Positions 18,296 through 28,600 of a stretch of DNA of 46,806 bases are shown here, piece by piece. Below the pieces are notes generated by a model that worked only from the letters and a program-made list of their open reading frames with translations, made no database searches and was not told where the DNA came from. The stretch spans positions 1,036,296-1,083,101 of the forward strand of contig NW_008705563.1 in NCBI RefSeq assembly GCF_000186865.1, written 5' to 3'. The stretch is from Aureococcus anophagefferens (Eukaryota; Sar; Pelagophyceae; Pelagomonadales; Pelagomonadaceae). Numbering within the stretch: the first letter of the stretch is position 1; each line of letters starts with the position of its first letter. The position numbers were made by a program, and so were the translations under genes.

Positions 18296-19432
18296 ATGCC
18301 GTCCGTGACGGGCAGCCTGCTGCTCATCCCGCTCTTCTTCCTCGTCTTCGGCCTGAGCGCGACGGTGGACGTGCGCGCGGCGTGGCGCGAGCGCGAGCGC
18401 TACAAGCGCGGCGTCGTCTGCGGCCTCTGCTGCCAGTTCGTCCTGCTGCCGTTCATCGGGTTCTGCGTCGTCAAGGCCTTCGACCTCGGCGAGCTCGTGG
18501 GCGTGACGCTGTTGGTGGTGACGTCGTCGCCCGGCGGGAGCTACTCGAACTTCTGGTGTTCGATCCTCAACGCGGACCTCGCGCTCTCCGTCGCCATGAC
18601 CGCGGCGTCGACGGTGCTGAGCGTCGCGTTTCTACCGTTGAACCTGCTCATCTGGGTCAACTTGGCCTACGCGCGCGGCGCGACGTCGGACCTGCGCTGG
18701 GAGGGTCTGTTCGCGGGCATCGCCGTCGTCATCCTGGCCGTGGGCGCCGGGCTCCTCGCGTCGTACGCGCTCGAGGACGGCGCGAAGGCGTCGCGCGCGG
18801 CGCGCGCGCGGAACGCGTTCAACACGCTCGGGCAGGTCAGCGGCCTCGCGCTCATGGCCGCGTCCGCGCTCGTGAGCTCGCGCGACGAGCCCATCTGGGA
18901 CAAGAAGCCGTCGTTCTACGTCGCGTGCGCGACGCCCTTCGCGCTCGGCCTCCTGCTCTCGCTCGCGGCGGCGAAGGTCGCGCGGCTCGAGGGGCCGGAG
19001 CGCTGCGCCGTCGCCGTGGAGTGCGCGTACCAGAACCCGGGCATCGCGACGACCGTGGCGCTCAACATGTTCGAGGGCGACCGGGCGTCGCGCGCCGTCG
19101 GCGTGCCGCTCTACTACGGCATCGTCGAGGCCTTCGGCATCGGCGTCTTCCTGCTGGTCGCCTGGAAGCGCGGCATGACGCACGCGCCGGCGGACGCGCC
19201 GCTCCTCGCGGTGCTCCGGAAGAACTGGCAGGAGATCAACAAGCAACAGGCCGCGGCGCGCGACGTCGAGGTGCCGCCGCCGGCGTCCCCCGTCGGCGGC
19301 GACGCCGGCGTCGAAGCGGCCGCCGCGGTCGACGACGTCGCGGTCGACGACGTCGCCGTCGAGCCCGCGGCGCCGCTCGTCGCCGCGCCGGACGAGGGGC
19401 CGGAGGCCCAGGACGCGTGCGCCGTCGCCTAA
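18296..19432 (+). CDS. Bile acid:sodium symporter family (SLC10/BASS-like) transporter
   Basis: 378 residues from the ATG at 18296. Residues 1-300 hold 8-9 hydrophobic helices, beginning TGSLLLIPLFFLVFGLSATV. Family motifs: TSSPGGSYSNFWCSILNADL (the SPGG loop followed by the N/D-rich helix that binds sodium in ASBT homologues), SVAMTAASTVLSVAFLPLN, and ECAYQNPGIATTVALN, the second sodium-site crossover. The last 75 residues are an acidic, Ala/Val-rich cytosolic tail with a VDDVAVDDVAVEP repeat. Predicted sodium-coupled transport of an organic anion. Plastid BASS proteins carry pyruvate and related acids, but no transit peptide is seen here, so the plasma membrane is more likely. Single exon. 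Confidence 0.85.
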   Translation: MPSVTGSLLLIPLFFLVFGLSATVDVRAAWRERERYKRGVVCGLCCQFVLLPFIGFCVVKAFDLGELVGVTLLVVTSSPGGSYSNFWCSILNADLALSVAMTAASTVLSVAFLPLNLLIWVNLAYARGATSDLRWEGLFAGIAVVILAVGAGLLASYALEDGAKASRAARARNAFNTLGQVSGLALMAASALVSSRDEPIWDKKPSFYVACATPFALGLLLSLAAAKVARLEGPERCAVAVECAYQNPGIATTVALNMFEGDRASRAVGVPLYYGIVEAFGIGVFLLVAWKRGMTHAPADAPLLAVLRKNWQEINKQQAAARDVEVPPPASPVGGDAGVEAAAAVDDVAVDDVAVEPAAPLVAAPDEGPEAQDACAVA

Positions 19433-19496
19433 CAATTTTTCTGAGATTACGCGGCGTCCGCGCCGAGCTCGAGGCGGGCGAGGTCCTCGCTCGCGA

Positions 19497-22220
19497 TTAC
19501 ACGGCGTCCGCGCCGCGCCGCGCGGCGAGGACGAGCTCGAGGCAGGCGCGGTACTGCTGCGCCAAACCCGGTCGCGCCAGTTTGAACTTCTTCGTGCGGT
19601 CGCCCGCCGCCTCGACGACGACGCTCCGCGAGCCGAGGAGGCCCACGCGCACGACGTCGCCCAAATCCATGAACGACACCTTGCCCGACGTGTTCCGCGA
19701 CCAGCGGAGCTGCATGCCGCCGCCCTCGACGGCGAGCCAGAGCGTGCACGCGTAGTGCGCGACGCCGCCGAAGCCCGCCTTGACGAAGGCCGTGCCGGAC
19801 CGGAGGAACATGAGCGCGTCGTCGTAGTCGCCGATGGCGCTGTTGCCCACGGCGACGACGGGCGCGGTCCCGGGCGGCGCGGCGCCGACGGACGGCCGGG
19901 GCAGCTCGGCCTCGGGCGCGGCGCCCGCCGTCGGCGCGACGCGCTCCGCGAGCGCTCGAACGACGTCGTCGTCGGCGCCGCGCGCGGCCTCGAGCGCGCC
20001 GGACATGACGTACTCGAGGATCGCCGCCGCGTCGTCCTCGGCGCGCTCCCGGACCTTGGTGTCGGGCTCGGCGACGAGCGCCTTGGCGAGCGCGTCCTTG
20101 GCGCGCCGGAGCCGCGCGAGGACGCCCGTCTCCTCCGCGGCCTTTGCGCGCCGCGTCTCGTCCGCGCGGTCGCGCGCCGCGTCCTCGTCCGCGGCGGCGG
20201 CGAGGTCGGCCTCGAGGCGCGTCGCGGCCGCGCGCGCGACGCGGCCCGCGAGCGCCTCCGCGCGCGCGGGCGTCCGGAACACGTCCTGGACGCGCTCGAC
20301 GCGGTTCGCCTTGTCGTTCTCGACGAAGGCGTCCGCGGCGCCGCAGACGAGCAGTGTCGCCCAGCCCGCGAAGGGCAGGCCGCTGTGCTCGCCGAGGAAG
20401 GAGATCGCGCTCGTCGCCTGCATGAGCCGCTGCGACGCCTTGCCGCCGCCGGACGCGTCGTTGACCATGCCGGAGGCGATGGCCGCGCACGACGTCGCGA
20501 CGCCGACGACGCGCATCTTCACGAGGACGTAGTACTCGTGGCCGTGGGGCGTGAAGCCGGCCGGGTCGTCCTCGCCGAGTCGTTCGAAGATGTCGGCGAC
20601 CTGCGGCGCCAGCGTCTCGACCTTGGCCTCGACGGCCCGCAGCGCCTGCTCGAGACGCACGAGCTTCCGGTGCTCAAAGTCCGGGTCGGAGATGGTCACG
20701 GGGACGGCCTCCGCGAGCGTCGCGTCGTCGTCGTCGTCGAGCAGCGCGCGCTCGAGGTCGCCCGACCGGCGCCGGCCCGCGCCCGACGGCGTCCGCGCGG
20801 GCCTCGCCCTCTCGAGGGTGAGCACGTGGCGCCCGAGCACGACCGCCGCGGGCACGGTCACGTGGTAGACGACGGCGCTCCGCTTGCGCACGGCGAAGAC
20901 GCCGTCGAAGGTCGACGCCGCGGCCGACCGGTCGAGCTCGAGCACGCGGTCCGGCCGCGGGTCCGAGAGCGCGTCGAGGCTCACCCTCGGCGGCGCGTAG
21001 CCCGCGCGGAACGGCGTCGTCCGCCGGCCGCCGGCGTCGACGAAGTCCACGAGGAGCCGGAGCACGAACGGCTTGTCGGCGTCGGCGTCGTCGGCGTAGG
21101 TCTCCAGGTTGAGGTAGAGGCGCCCGCCCTGAGACTCGTTCTCGTCGACGTCGTAGATCTGCTGCTCCGCGGCGCCGTCGGCCGCGCGCCGCGCGAAGAT
21201 GCGCCGGAGCCGCGGGGTCACGGCGAACTTGCCGTTGCCCAGGGGCCAGACGTAGATGCCGACGCCCTGGAGGGCGAGCACGACGTAGTGCGCGTAGACG
21301 ACGACGACGAGGTGCCTGTGGCCCGCCGCCGGCATCTCGTAGCCCTCGGCCTCGCCGACGAGGGCCTTGCCCGTCAAGAAGACGACGAAGCCGAAGACGA
21401 CGATCTGCAACACCCAGAGCAGCGTGTAGGCGCGGTAGAAGGTCACGAACTTGCTCTTCGACTCCGCGGGCGTCGCGTGGATGAGCGCGCGCCAGCGCCG
21501 GGGCAGGCAGCAGATGAGGCGCTGGCCGATGTTCACGCGGTCGCTCTTCGGGCTGAACTGGCCGAGCTTGAACATGAGCCAGACCGTGACGGCGCCGACG
21601 GCGCCGATGCAGGCCGCGTACCACAAAAACGGCGACACGAGGGTGTGGTAGCGGCATTCCGTGACGTTCGTCCCCTCTCCGCCGGCGCCGGTCTCGCAGA
21701 TGCACGTGTTCAGCCCCCCCTGGACGTCGCAGGAAACCGTCCGGTCGCCGCAGGCGTTGAGCACGATCAAGTTCCACTCGCCCCGGTTGTAGACGTCGTG
21801 CCAGTCGTCGCCGCCGCAATCGTAGCTGCAGAGGCACCTGGAGACGAAGGATCACACACACAGAAAACCAGAAAGAGAAGACGCCGCGCTACGCATGTCG
21901 AGCGCGTCGAAGATCTTCCAGTAGATGGCCACGTAGAGGATGCCCAGGTTCCCCACGTCCAAGAGCGTCGCCCAGAAGATCAAGGTGAGCGCGAAGCGGC
22001 GCCAGATCACGAAGAAGGGCGTCGCCGTCTCGTAGCGCTGCGCCGACGCGAGGATCTGCCGCGCGAGCAGTTGCCGCGCGCGCCGGGTGATGCGCGTCGG
22101 GCCCGAAGTGATGCGGAGCGCGTCGCGCAGCGTCGACGCTTCTCGATCCGACTGCCGGTCCTGGAAGAAGTCGTCGACGATGGACGTTTCTCGCTCCATC
22201 ATCTCCATCGGCGCGGGCAT
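19497..22220 (-). CDS. Large multi-pass membrane protein of unknown function, two exons
   Basis: Exons 22220-21895 and 21837-19497 join to 2,667 nt (888 residues). The 57-nt intron must start GC (GCGTAG) and end CTCCAG; the overlapping GT one base pair further is out of frame. The N-terminal 105 residues contain hydrophobic segments (FALTLIFWATLLDVGNLGILYVAIYW). A Cys-rich extracellular-type loop follows (LCSYDCGGDDW, CDVQGGLNTCICETG), then more helices (FLWYAACIGAVGAVTVWLMF, LLWVLQIVVFGFVVFLTG, VVVYAHYVVLALQGVGIYVW). The remaining 600 residues are mainly cytosolic, with a coiled, charged stretch (about residues 610-700) and a PH-like end (GKVSFMDLGDVVRVGLLGSR, DRTKKFKLARPGLAQQYRAC). No family recognised; a signalling or scaffolding role is a guess. 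Confidence 0.7.
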
Positions 22221-22412
22221 CGGGCAGCCTTCAGCCTTCCCGGTTCGTCTCCATCGGGCAGCCAATGAAAAAATTCTTCCGAGGCTCGGCCGATCGATTG
22301 ACGGAAACATGCCGCATGGCTGCACTGACCAAATCAAGCGCAGGCCGCAGCGCCGACACCGCCGCCGCTAATGATAAAAAGTCTCCTTACGGCCACACAC
22401 ACATGCGCCGCC

Positions 22413-24324
22413 CTAGTTGATGGCCTTGTCGTCGTTCATGTCGCCCGCGGTGTTGCCCACCAAGCCCGTGAGCGCGACCTCGACGGGGTCGTCGAAGGGG
22501 CCGATGAAGTTGGAGTTGAGGCCCGCCCAGGCGCTGTAGGCGAGGTCGTAGTTCGAGTTGCGGTAGGCCGGGCTCACCATCGTCGCCTCGTAGCCCGCGA
22601 GCTTCGCCTCGAGGGTCGAGACGAGCTGCGGGTGCACCGTCGACAGGTCCACGAGCTCGCTCGGGTCCGCGGTGATGTTGTACAGGTACTTCTGGTCGCC
22701 GTACTCGTAGGAGCAGTCCTCCGTCGACTCGTAGGAGGGCATGCAGTAGCCGATGCCCTCGGGGCACGTCGTCTCCGTCGGCGAGTAGTGCGTCGACGCG
22801 TCCTGGCCCATGACCAGCTTCATGTCGCCGACGCGGATGGCCTGGATGGGCGTCCTCAGCTTCGTGACGTTGCCGTAGATCTCCAGCGACCAGAGGTCGA
22901 TGTTGTGGAGGATCTCCGTCCGCGGGTACGCCGCCGGCGCGCCGCGGCCGCTGCCCAGAATCGCGTGCCACTGGTCCACGCCGTCGAGGTCCGCCGGGAG
23001 CATCGTCGGCTCCGTCTTCATGGCGCCCGTCACGAGCGTCGGCAGCCAGTCGGAGACGTGGAAGAGGCCCTGGTAGCTCGTGCCGCGCGCGCTCTTCGGG
23101 ATCAGCGGGCTGTGGATGAACGCGTTGACGTGGATGCCGCCCTCGTAGAGGTACTGCTTGCCGCCGCGGTAGGGGTAGTTGTAGCCGCCCGAGCCCGAGC
23201 AGCCGCCGTTGTCGGACGCCACGACTAGAATCGAGTTGTCGTAGAAGCCCGACTTCTTCATGGCCCCGACGACCTTCTTCATCGCGTTGTCGAGCACGAT
23301 GGTGATCGACGCGAAGGTCCGCCGGTGCGGGTCCTCGATGGAGTTGACGAGCGACAGCTCCGTCTTCGTGTAGAACGACGCCGGCGGCGGGTCGAGCGGC
23401 GCGTGCACGTTCTGCCAGCTCAGGTACATGAAGAGCGGAGTCGAGGCATCCTCGTTCTCCAGCACGTCCGTGAAGGCGTCGACGAAGAGGAACGTCGAGT
23501 AGACGCCGATGGAGTCCTCCGCGATCGCGCCGTTCCGCTGCATGTCGTAGTAGCAGTTCGAGCCGTCGCACGCGTGGGGCGACTTGTGGTTGTAGTACCA
23601 GAGCTGGTCGCTGAGGTAGCCATAGAACTCGTCGAAGCCGCGCTTGTGGGGCAGGTACTTGGACTGGTAGTGGCCCAGGTGCCACTTGCCGATCATGTGC
23701 GTCCGGTAGCCCGGCGAACTCCTTGAGGAACGAGGGCATGAGCTTGTGGCCCGCGGGCATGCCGAACATGGACTCGGGCTGGATGACGTCGTGCTGCATG
23801 CCCGTGTGGATCGGGTAGTAGCCGCTGAGCAGCGCGGACCGCGACGGCGTGCAGAGCTGCTGGCTGTAGTACTTGTCGAGCTTGATGCCGTCGTCCGCGA
23901 GGAGGTCCATGAAGGGCGTCGCCTCGGCGAGCTGGTCGAGGCCGTCGTTGCCGTAGCCCATGTCCGCCTTGCCCTGGTCGTCGATGAGGCTCAGGAAGAT
24001 GTGCGGGTACTCGGACGCGTCGGCCTTGCTCGTCTCCTTGGCGATCCACGGCTGCACGGCCTCGTCCACGGCGAGCCAGGCCGCGGCGTGGGGGTCCGTC
24101 GGGCCGTCGCCGCTCTCGGCGGAGTAGACGGCCTGCTTGTCCGCCTCCATGGACGACGCCATGGACGTGAGCTGCGTCGCGCTCATGCCCAAAGCGAAGC
24201 ACGCGACGCCGCCGACGACCGTCGCGGCGCGCGACGCCCAGGGCGACTTCTTCTCCGCGGGGCGCGCCTCGGACCCGAAGGCCCGGTCGTCGTACTGGTA
24301 GCCCATCTCGGCCTGGTACGCCAT
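22413..24324 (-). pseudogene. Membrane-anchored arylsulfatase with a single-base frameshift
   Basis: About 636 codons if the frame is restored. Start MAYQAEMGYQYDDRAFGSEA, a type II anchor (AATVVGGVACFALGM, about residues 33-48), then the sulfatase domain: metal-site FLSLIDDQGKADMGYG, formylglycine motif LCTPSRSALLSGYYPIHTGM (Cys158), and GKWHLGHYQSKYLPHKRGFD, VVASDNGGCSGSGGYNYPYR. It resembles the arylsulfatase B / N-acetylgalactosamine-4-sulfatase branch. At 23710-23712 (CCC on plus, GGG on minus) one extra base separates KEFAG from YRTHMIGKWH; the 5' frame then runs into shadow sequence. One base cannot be an intron. Domain sequence is well preserved on both sides, so a sequencing or assembly error is as likely as a recent null allele. 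Expected role: removing sulfate from extracellular or vacuolar polysaccharides. Confidence 0.75.
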
Positions 24325-24562
24325 GTGTCCGGGCCGACGTCCGACGCCCAGACGCGGGCAGCCCGACCTCGCGTCGTCGAATTTGAGAGTTACCGGTGCA
24401 CGGTGCCGGAAGCATCCACTTCGATCCGACCGACCTGCTCGAGCAGGCTCGGCGCGCGCGCGCGTCTTGGTCGTCGCCTGCAGCCCGGGCGTCTTCGTCA
24501 GCCACAGCGATTACCGTGCGTCGCGGGTGCGTGCGCAAGTCTCGGCGCGCGCCATCTGAGCG

Positions 24563-25630
24563 ATGGCCGCCCTCGCGCGCGTGAGCAACGATGTGGTCGT
24601 CGAGATCCTCGCTTTTCTCGACGTCGAATCCGTGCTACAAGTCGGCGCTGCATCTACATCGCTCCGGACGGCGACGCTGCTGGACCGCATCTGGGCGCCG
24701 CGCCTCGCCACGTGCGGCCTCGGCCGCTTCGCTGTCGATGCGGGCGCGCTCGCGGAACTCTCGACGATCAAGGTAGACGCTCGGCGCCTCTGCCTGCAGT
24801 GCCTCCCGTGGCGCCCGCGGCGCGGCACGGGCCCGGACGCCGTGTCGATATGGCAAAGCTCTTGGAGCTGGCGACCGCTGTCAGTCATGCCTGAATGGCT
24901 CCACCAGCCAACGTCGTCGGGAGACTGGATCTTCGTCGAGGTCTACGAAGCTCATCTTGTACCGGGAGAAGATCGACAACCTGAGCATGTGTGTCAACCT
25001 GGCATGTATCCCATGGAATCTTGCATCAAGCGTATGGTGGCGCAAAAATTCATCAGTGTGAAGGACTGTGGCGTGGACAATTTCCCGGAGATAATTCGAG
25101 TGCCGCTGGATGTCGACCCTGGCGTGGATTATAGTGATTATCAGCAGCAGGACTCTTCATTGATATTCGAGGTCCGTGTATTGATGCAGCTCGACGGGAT
25201 CATGGTGCCTCTCTTAGAATCTTGCTGTATGGAAGGAGATGGGGATGATGAGCGTCACCACATTTCGTCACAGTGCGGATTTGAAGGTCACCCTCTAGAA
25301 ATCAATTTAGTGATGGACATCAGCTACCCTGATACCGACGCTGTTTGTCGTTTCAATTTTCTGGACATAAAATGGATGGTCTACGATCCTGAGACAGGTG
25401 ATGATATCCCAAATGCTATCGGAATGGGAAAGGGCGAGCAGGTGATGCGTGACTTCCACAAAGCCAATGCGACACGACTCATCTCAAAAATAGATGATAT
25501 CAATGGACCCTATAGATATTCCTTCGCGTGCGACTACGAGCGCGACACTCAAAACCCGAACCTCTTCGATTTCACGCGCAAGAAAGCGGACCACATTGTC
25601 TACAAGCGCCCGGCGCGCCCGGCTAGCTAG
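24563..25630 (+). CDS. F-box protein with unknown C-terminal domain
   Basis: 355 residues. The N-terminal F-box (SNDVVVEILAFLDVESVLQV, then ASTSLRTATLLDRIWAPRL) would bind Skp1 in an SCF ubiquitin ligase. The remaining 270 residues contain no repeat I recognise. The motifs GDWIFVEVYEAHLVPGEDRQ, LIFEVRVLMQLDGIMVPLLE, EINLVMDISYPDTDAVCRFN and YRYSFACDYERDTQNPNLFD suggest one beta-rich substrate-binding domain. From about 24,880 to 25,560 GC drops to near half and codon use becomes mixed, unlike flanking genes. This may mean weak codon selection, a fast-evolving family or a different origin. Divergent from the sulfatase, with 240 bp between starts. Confidence 0.65.
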   Translation: MAALARVSNDVVVEILAFLDVESVLQVGAASTSLRTATLLDRIWAPRLATCGLGRFAVDAGALAELSTIKVDARRLCLQCLPWRPRRGTGPDAVSIWQSSWSWRPLSVMPEWLHQPTSSGDWIFVEVYEAHLVPGEDRQPEHVCQPGMYPMESCIKRMVAQKFISVKDCGVDNFPEIIRVPLDVDPGVDYSDYQQQDSSLIFEVRVLMQLDGIMVPLLESCCMEGDGDDERHHISSQCGFEGHPLEINLVMDISYPDTDAVCRFNFLDIKWMVYDPETGDDIPNAIGMGKGEQVMRDFHKANATRLISKIDDINGPYRYSFACDYERDTQNPNLFDFTRKKADHIVYKRPARPAS

Positions 25631-25665
25631 CTTCCAGGCACCTAAGGAATCTTAGGTTCCGAATC

Positions 25666-28600
25666 TCACCACACCTCGAACGGGGAGCCGTCGCGCCGGA
25701 AGGAGAGCTGGACCTTGCCCGCCTCGAAGAGCTGGGTGGCCGCGGCGTTGAAGACGGCGTCGGGCGCCTCGTCCTTGGTCCAGCCGTGCTCGCGGAGGTA
25801 CTTGATGACCTTCTTGAAGCCCGCGGGGAGCCAGTCCATCGCGCGGAGCGCGAGGATGATGTCGCGCTTCAGCTTCGACTCGAGGGGCTCCGCGCCGTCG
25901 TCGTCGGGCCCGACGGCGTAGGACGCCACGTCGAAGGAGAAGCCCGAGAGCGTGTCGACGTAGGTGCTCTGGCCGTCGCGGAGCAGGCGCTTCTTCAGGT
26001 GGTCGACCTGGTCGTCGTCGTCGTCGTCGTCGTCCGCCGCGGGCGGCGGCGGCGCGGCCTCGACGACGACCGCCGCCGCGGCCGCGGCCGCGGGCGGCGG
26101 CCGCGGGCTGTCGTCCTCGGGCGCGTCGGCCTCGGCGACGTCGGCCAGCGGCTCGAAGGCGTAGACCTGGGGGTGCTCGATGCGGTACTCGATCTGCTCC
26201 ACGTACTTCGTCGGAAACCCGTTCGCGACCATGATGAGCCCCCCGAACAGCAGCTCGAGCTCGTCGATGGGGAGGCAGATGAGGTGCGCCGCGAGGAGGT
26301 CGGGCCGGCTCTTCATGATGGACTCGACGAGGAAGGGCCGGTACCAGCCGTCGAGCTCCTCGAGCGACTCCGGGTCGCCGTCGCCGTCGGACGCGATGGG
26401 CGCGAGGAGCACCTCCTTGATGACGGCGACCTGGAGCCGCCGCGACAGCTCGGGCCCGCCGCCGTAGAGCACGGCCTCGGACGCGTCGCGCTCGAGCTCG
26501 ACGGCCTCGGCCATGGCCGCCTGCCGCGACTCGCGCGACGACCCGACGCCGAGCGCCGCGGACCGCTCGAGGGCCTCCAAGGCGGCCGTCACGGGCGGCG
26601 GCGGCGCGGCTTTTTTGTGCTTCGGCGGCGCCGCGGCCTCGGGCGCCGCCGCGGCGGCGGCGGGCGCCGCGGCCGCGTTCTCGAAGAAGGCCGCGCGCGC
26701 CGCGGACCGCATCTGCGCCTTGGCCAGGGGGCTCGGCGCGTCGCGCTGGCCCTTGCTCGGCCGCCGCTTCGAGAAGGGCGAGCTCGGCTGGGAATTCTTC
26801 GTCGGCACGCCGAGGTAGAGCGCGTTCGTCAGCGACGGGCCCGCCGCGAGCGGCGGCGGCCGCGCGCGGCCCGGGAGGCTCTCCTCCGCGCGCGCGCGCT
26901 TCGCCTCGTCCCGGAGGCGCTTCTTCTCCGCCTTGCGCGCGGCCCGGCGCTCCGCGCGGCGCCGCTCCTTCGCCTCGTCGACGACGGCGTCGCCCGACGC
27001 GTCGCCGTCGCTCGACGCGTCGTCGTCGTCCTCCGCGTCGTCGTCGTCCTCCTCCTCGTCCGCGGCGGCGTCCGCGGCGGCCGGCGCCTCGGCCGTCGCC
27101 CCCGCGGCCTCGGCCGTCGCCTCCGCGTCCTCCGCGGCCTCGAGCTGCGCGTTGGCGAACAGGGCCTCGACGCGGCTCAGCCCCGCGGGCCCGCCCATGA
27201 GCAACCGCGGATCCGCCGCGAGCTCGGCGTCAATCGCCGCCGGGTCCGAGCACCGCGACCGCAGGTACTGGATGCGCGCGCGGATGCCCGCGGCCCCGGC
27301 GGCCTTCTCCTCGTCCGTGCGCTCGCGCTGGGCGCCGTCGTGGCGCAGGTCGTCGACGATGGCGTCCAAATGGTGCGCCGCGGTCTTGGCGTCGTCGCCG
27401 CCGCGGCCGACGGCGCCGACCAGACTCTCCCGCGCGCGCGACGCGCGGCCGCCCGCGGCGTCGACGAGCACGGCGAGGGCCGACGCGGGCGTCTTCGCGG
27501 CGCGGACGTCGCGCGCGCCGGGCCAGAGCGCGCGGCTCGCCGTCTTCGCCCAGCCCCGGCCGAACTTGCCGATCTTCGCCGCGTCGAACGCGGCCTTGGT
27601 CCGCTTCTGCGCCCGCTTCGCGCGCGCGCGCGCCTTGACCATGGTCGGCGCCACGCGGAAGGCCGTCTGGATGCGGTCCGACGCCGTCTCGCGCTTCCGG
27701 CGCAGCTTCCGCGCGCGGCGCCGCGCGGGCGCGAACGCCTTACTCCCGGACCGCGCGGACTTGCCCGCGCCGCGGTACCAGTCCGCCAGCGCGGCCTGCG
27801 ACTCGCGCTCGGCGGGCGTGTGGTCCGTGCGCAGCGCGGACCGCGGGCACCAGCGCGCGTGGAGCTGGAGCAGCTCGCGGCGCCGGCTCTTGACGACGGC
27901 GTCGTTCTTCCCCGCGCGCAGCGCGTCCAGCAAATTCCGCAGCACGCGTTCGACCTCGACGTCGCCGGGCTCCGTGACGGCCCGGAGCTCCTCGAGGGCC
28001 GACGCGCAGGTCGCGTCGAGCTGGGGCCCCTTCTGCCGCTTCCGGCCGCCCGTCGCGGCGCCGCGGCCGTAGTCCGCGCGGCGCGTCGCCTTGGCCGCGT
28101 CGCGCCTCCGCCGCGCGCGGAGCGCGTCCTCGCGCGCGCGCTTGAGGGACGCCTCCGTCTCCCGATAGAGCGCGCCGCTGGACCCGTAGACCTGGTGGAA
28201 CTCGTCGAGCTGGCCGCCCGGCCCCTTGAGCCACGTCGCGACGACTTTCACGTGCTTGTGCCTGGGCAGGCAAAGAGTGATTCAACGTCGCTTCAACGTA
28301 AGTGTTTTGCGTGCGAACGTTCCAAGAAAAGTGTTCGCGCTTCGAGAGCGCTCCGAGGGATGATCGCTCGTCCAAGAATCAGCCGAAACGAGTGGACGTC
28401 GGCCGAGATAGGAGCCTTTGAAGTTGGGAATGTCGCACTCTTTTCCTGCCCTGGCTTGTGCCGGCCGCGGACCGCGGCGAGGTCGCCGAGCTCCGCGCGC
28501 GCGGGCCCGTCGACCAAGACGCCGCCGGGCGTCGCGCGGCCCGCGAGCTCGTGGCAGAGCCGCGCGGCGACGGCGACGCAGGCGCCCGTCGTCGCGCCGG

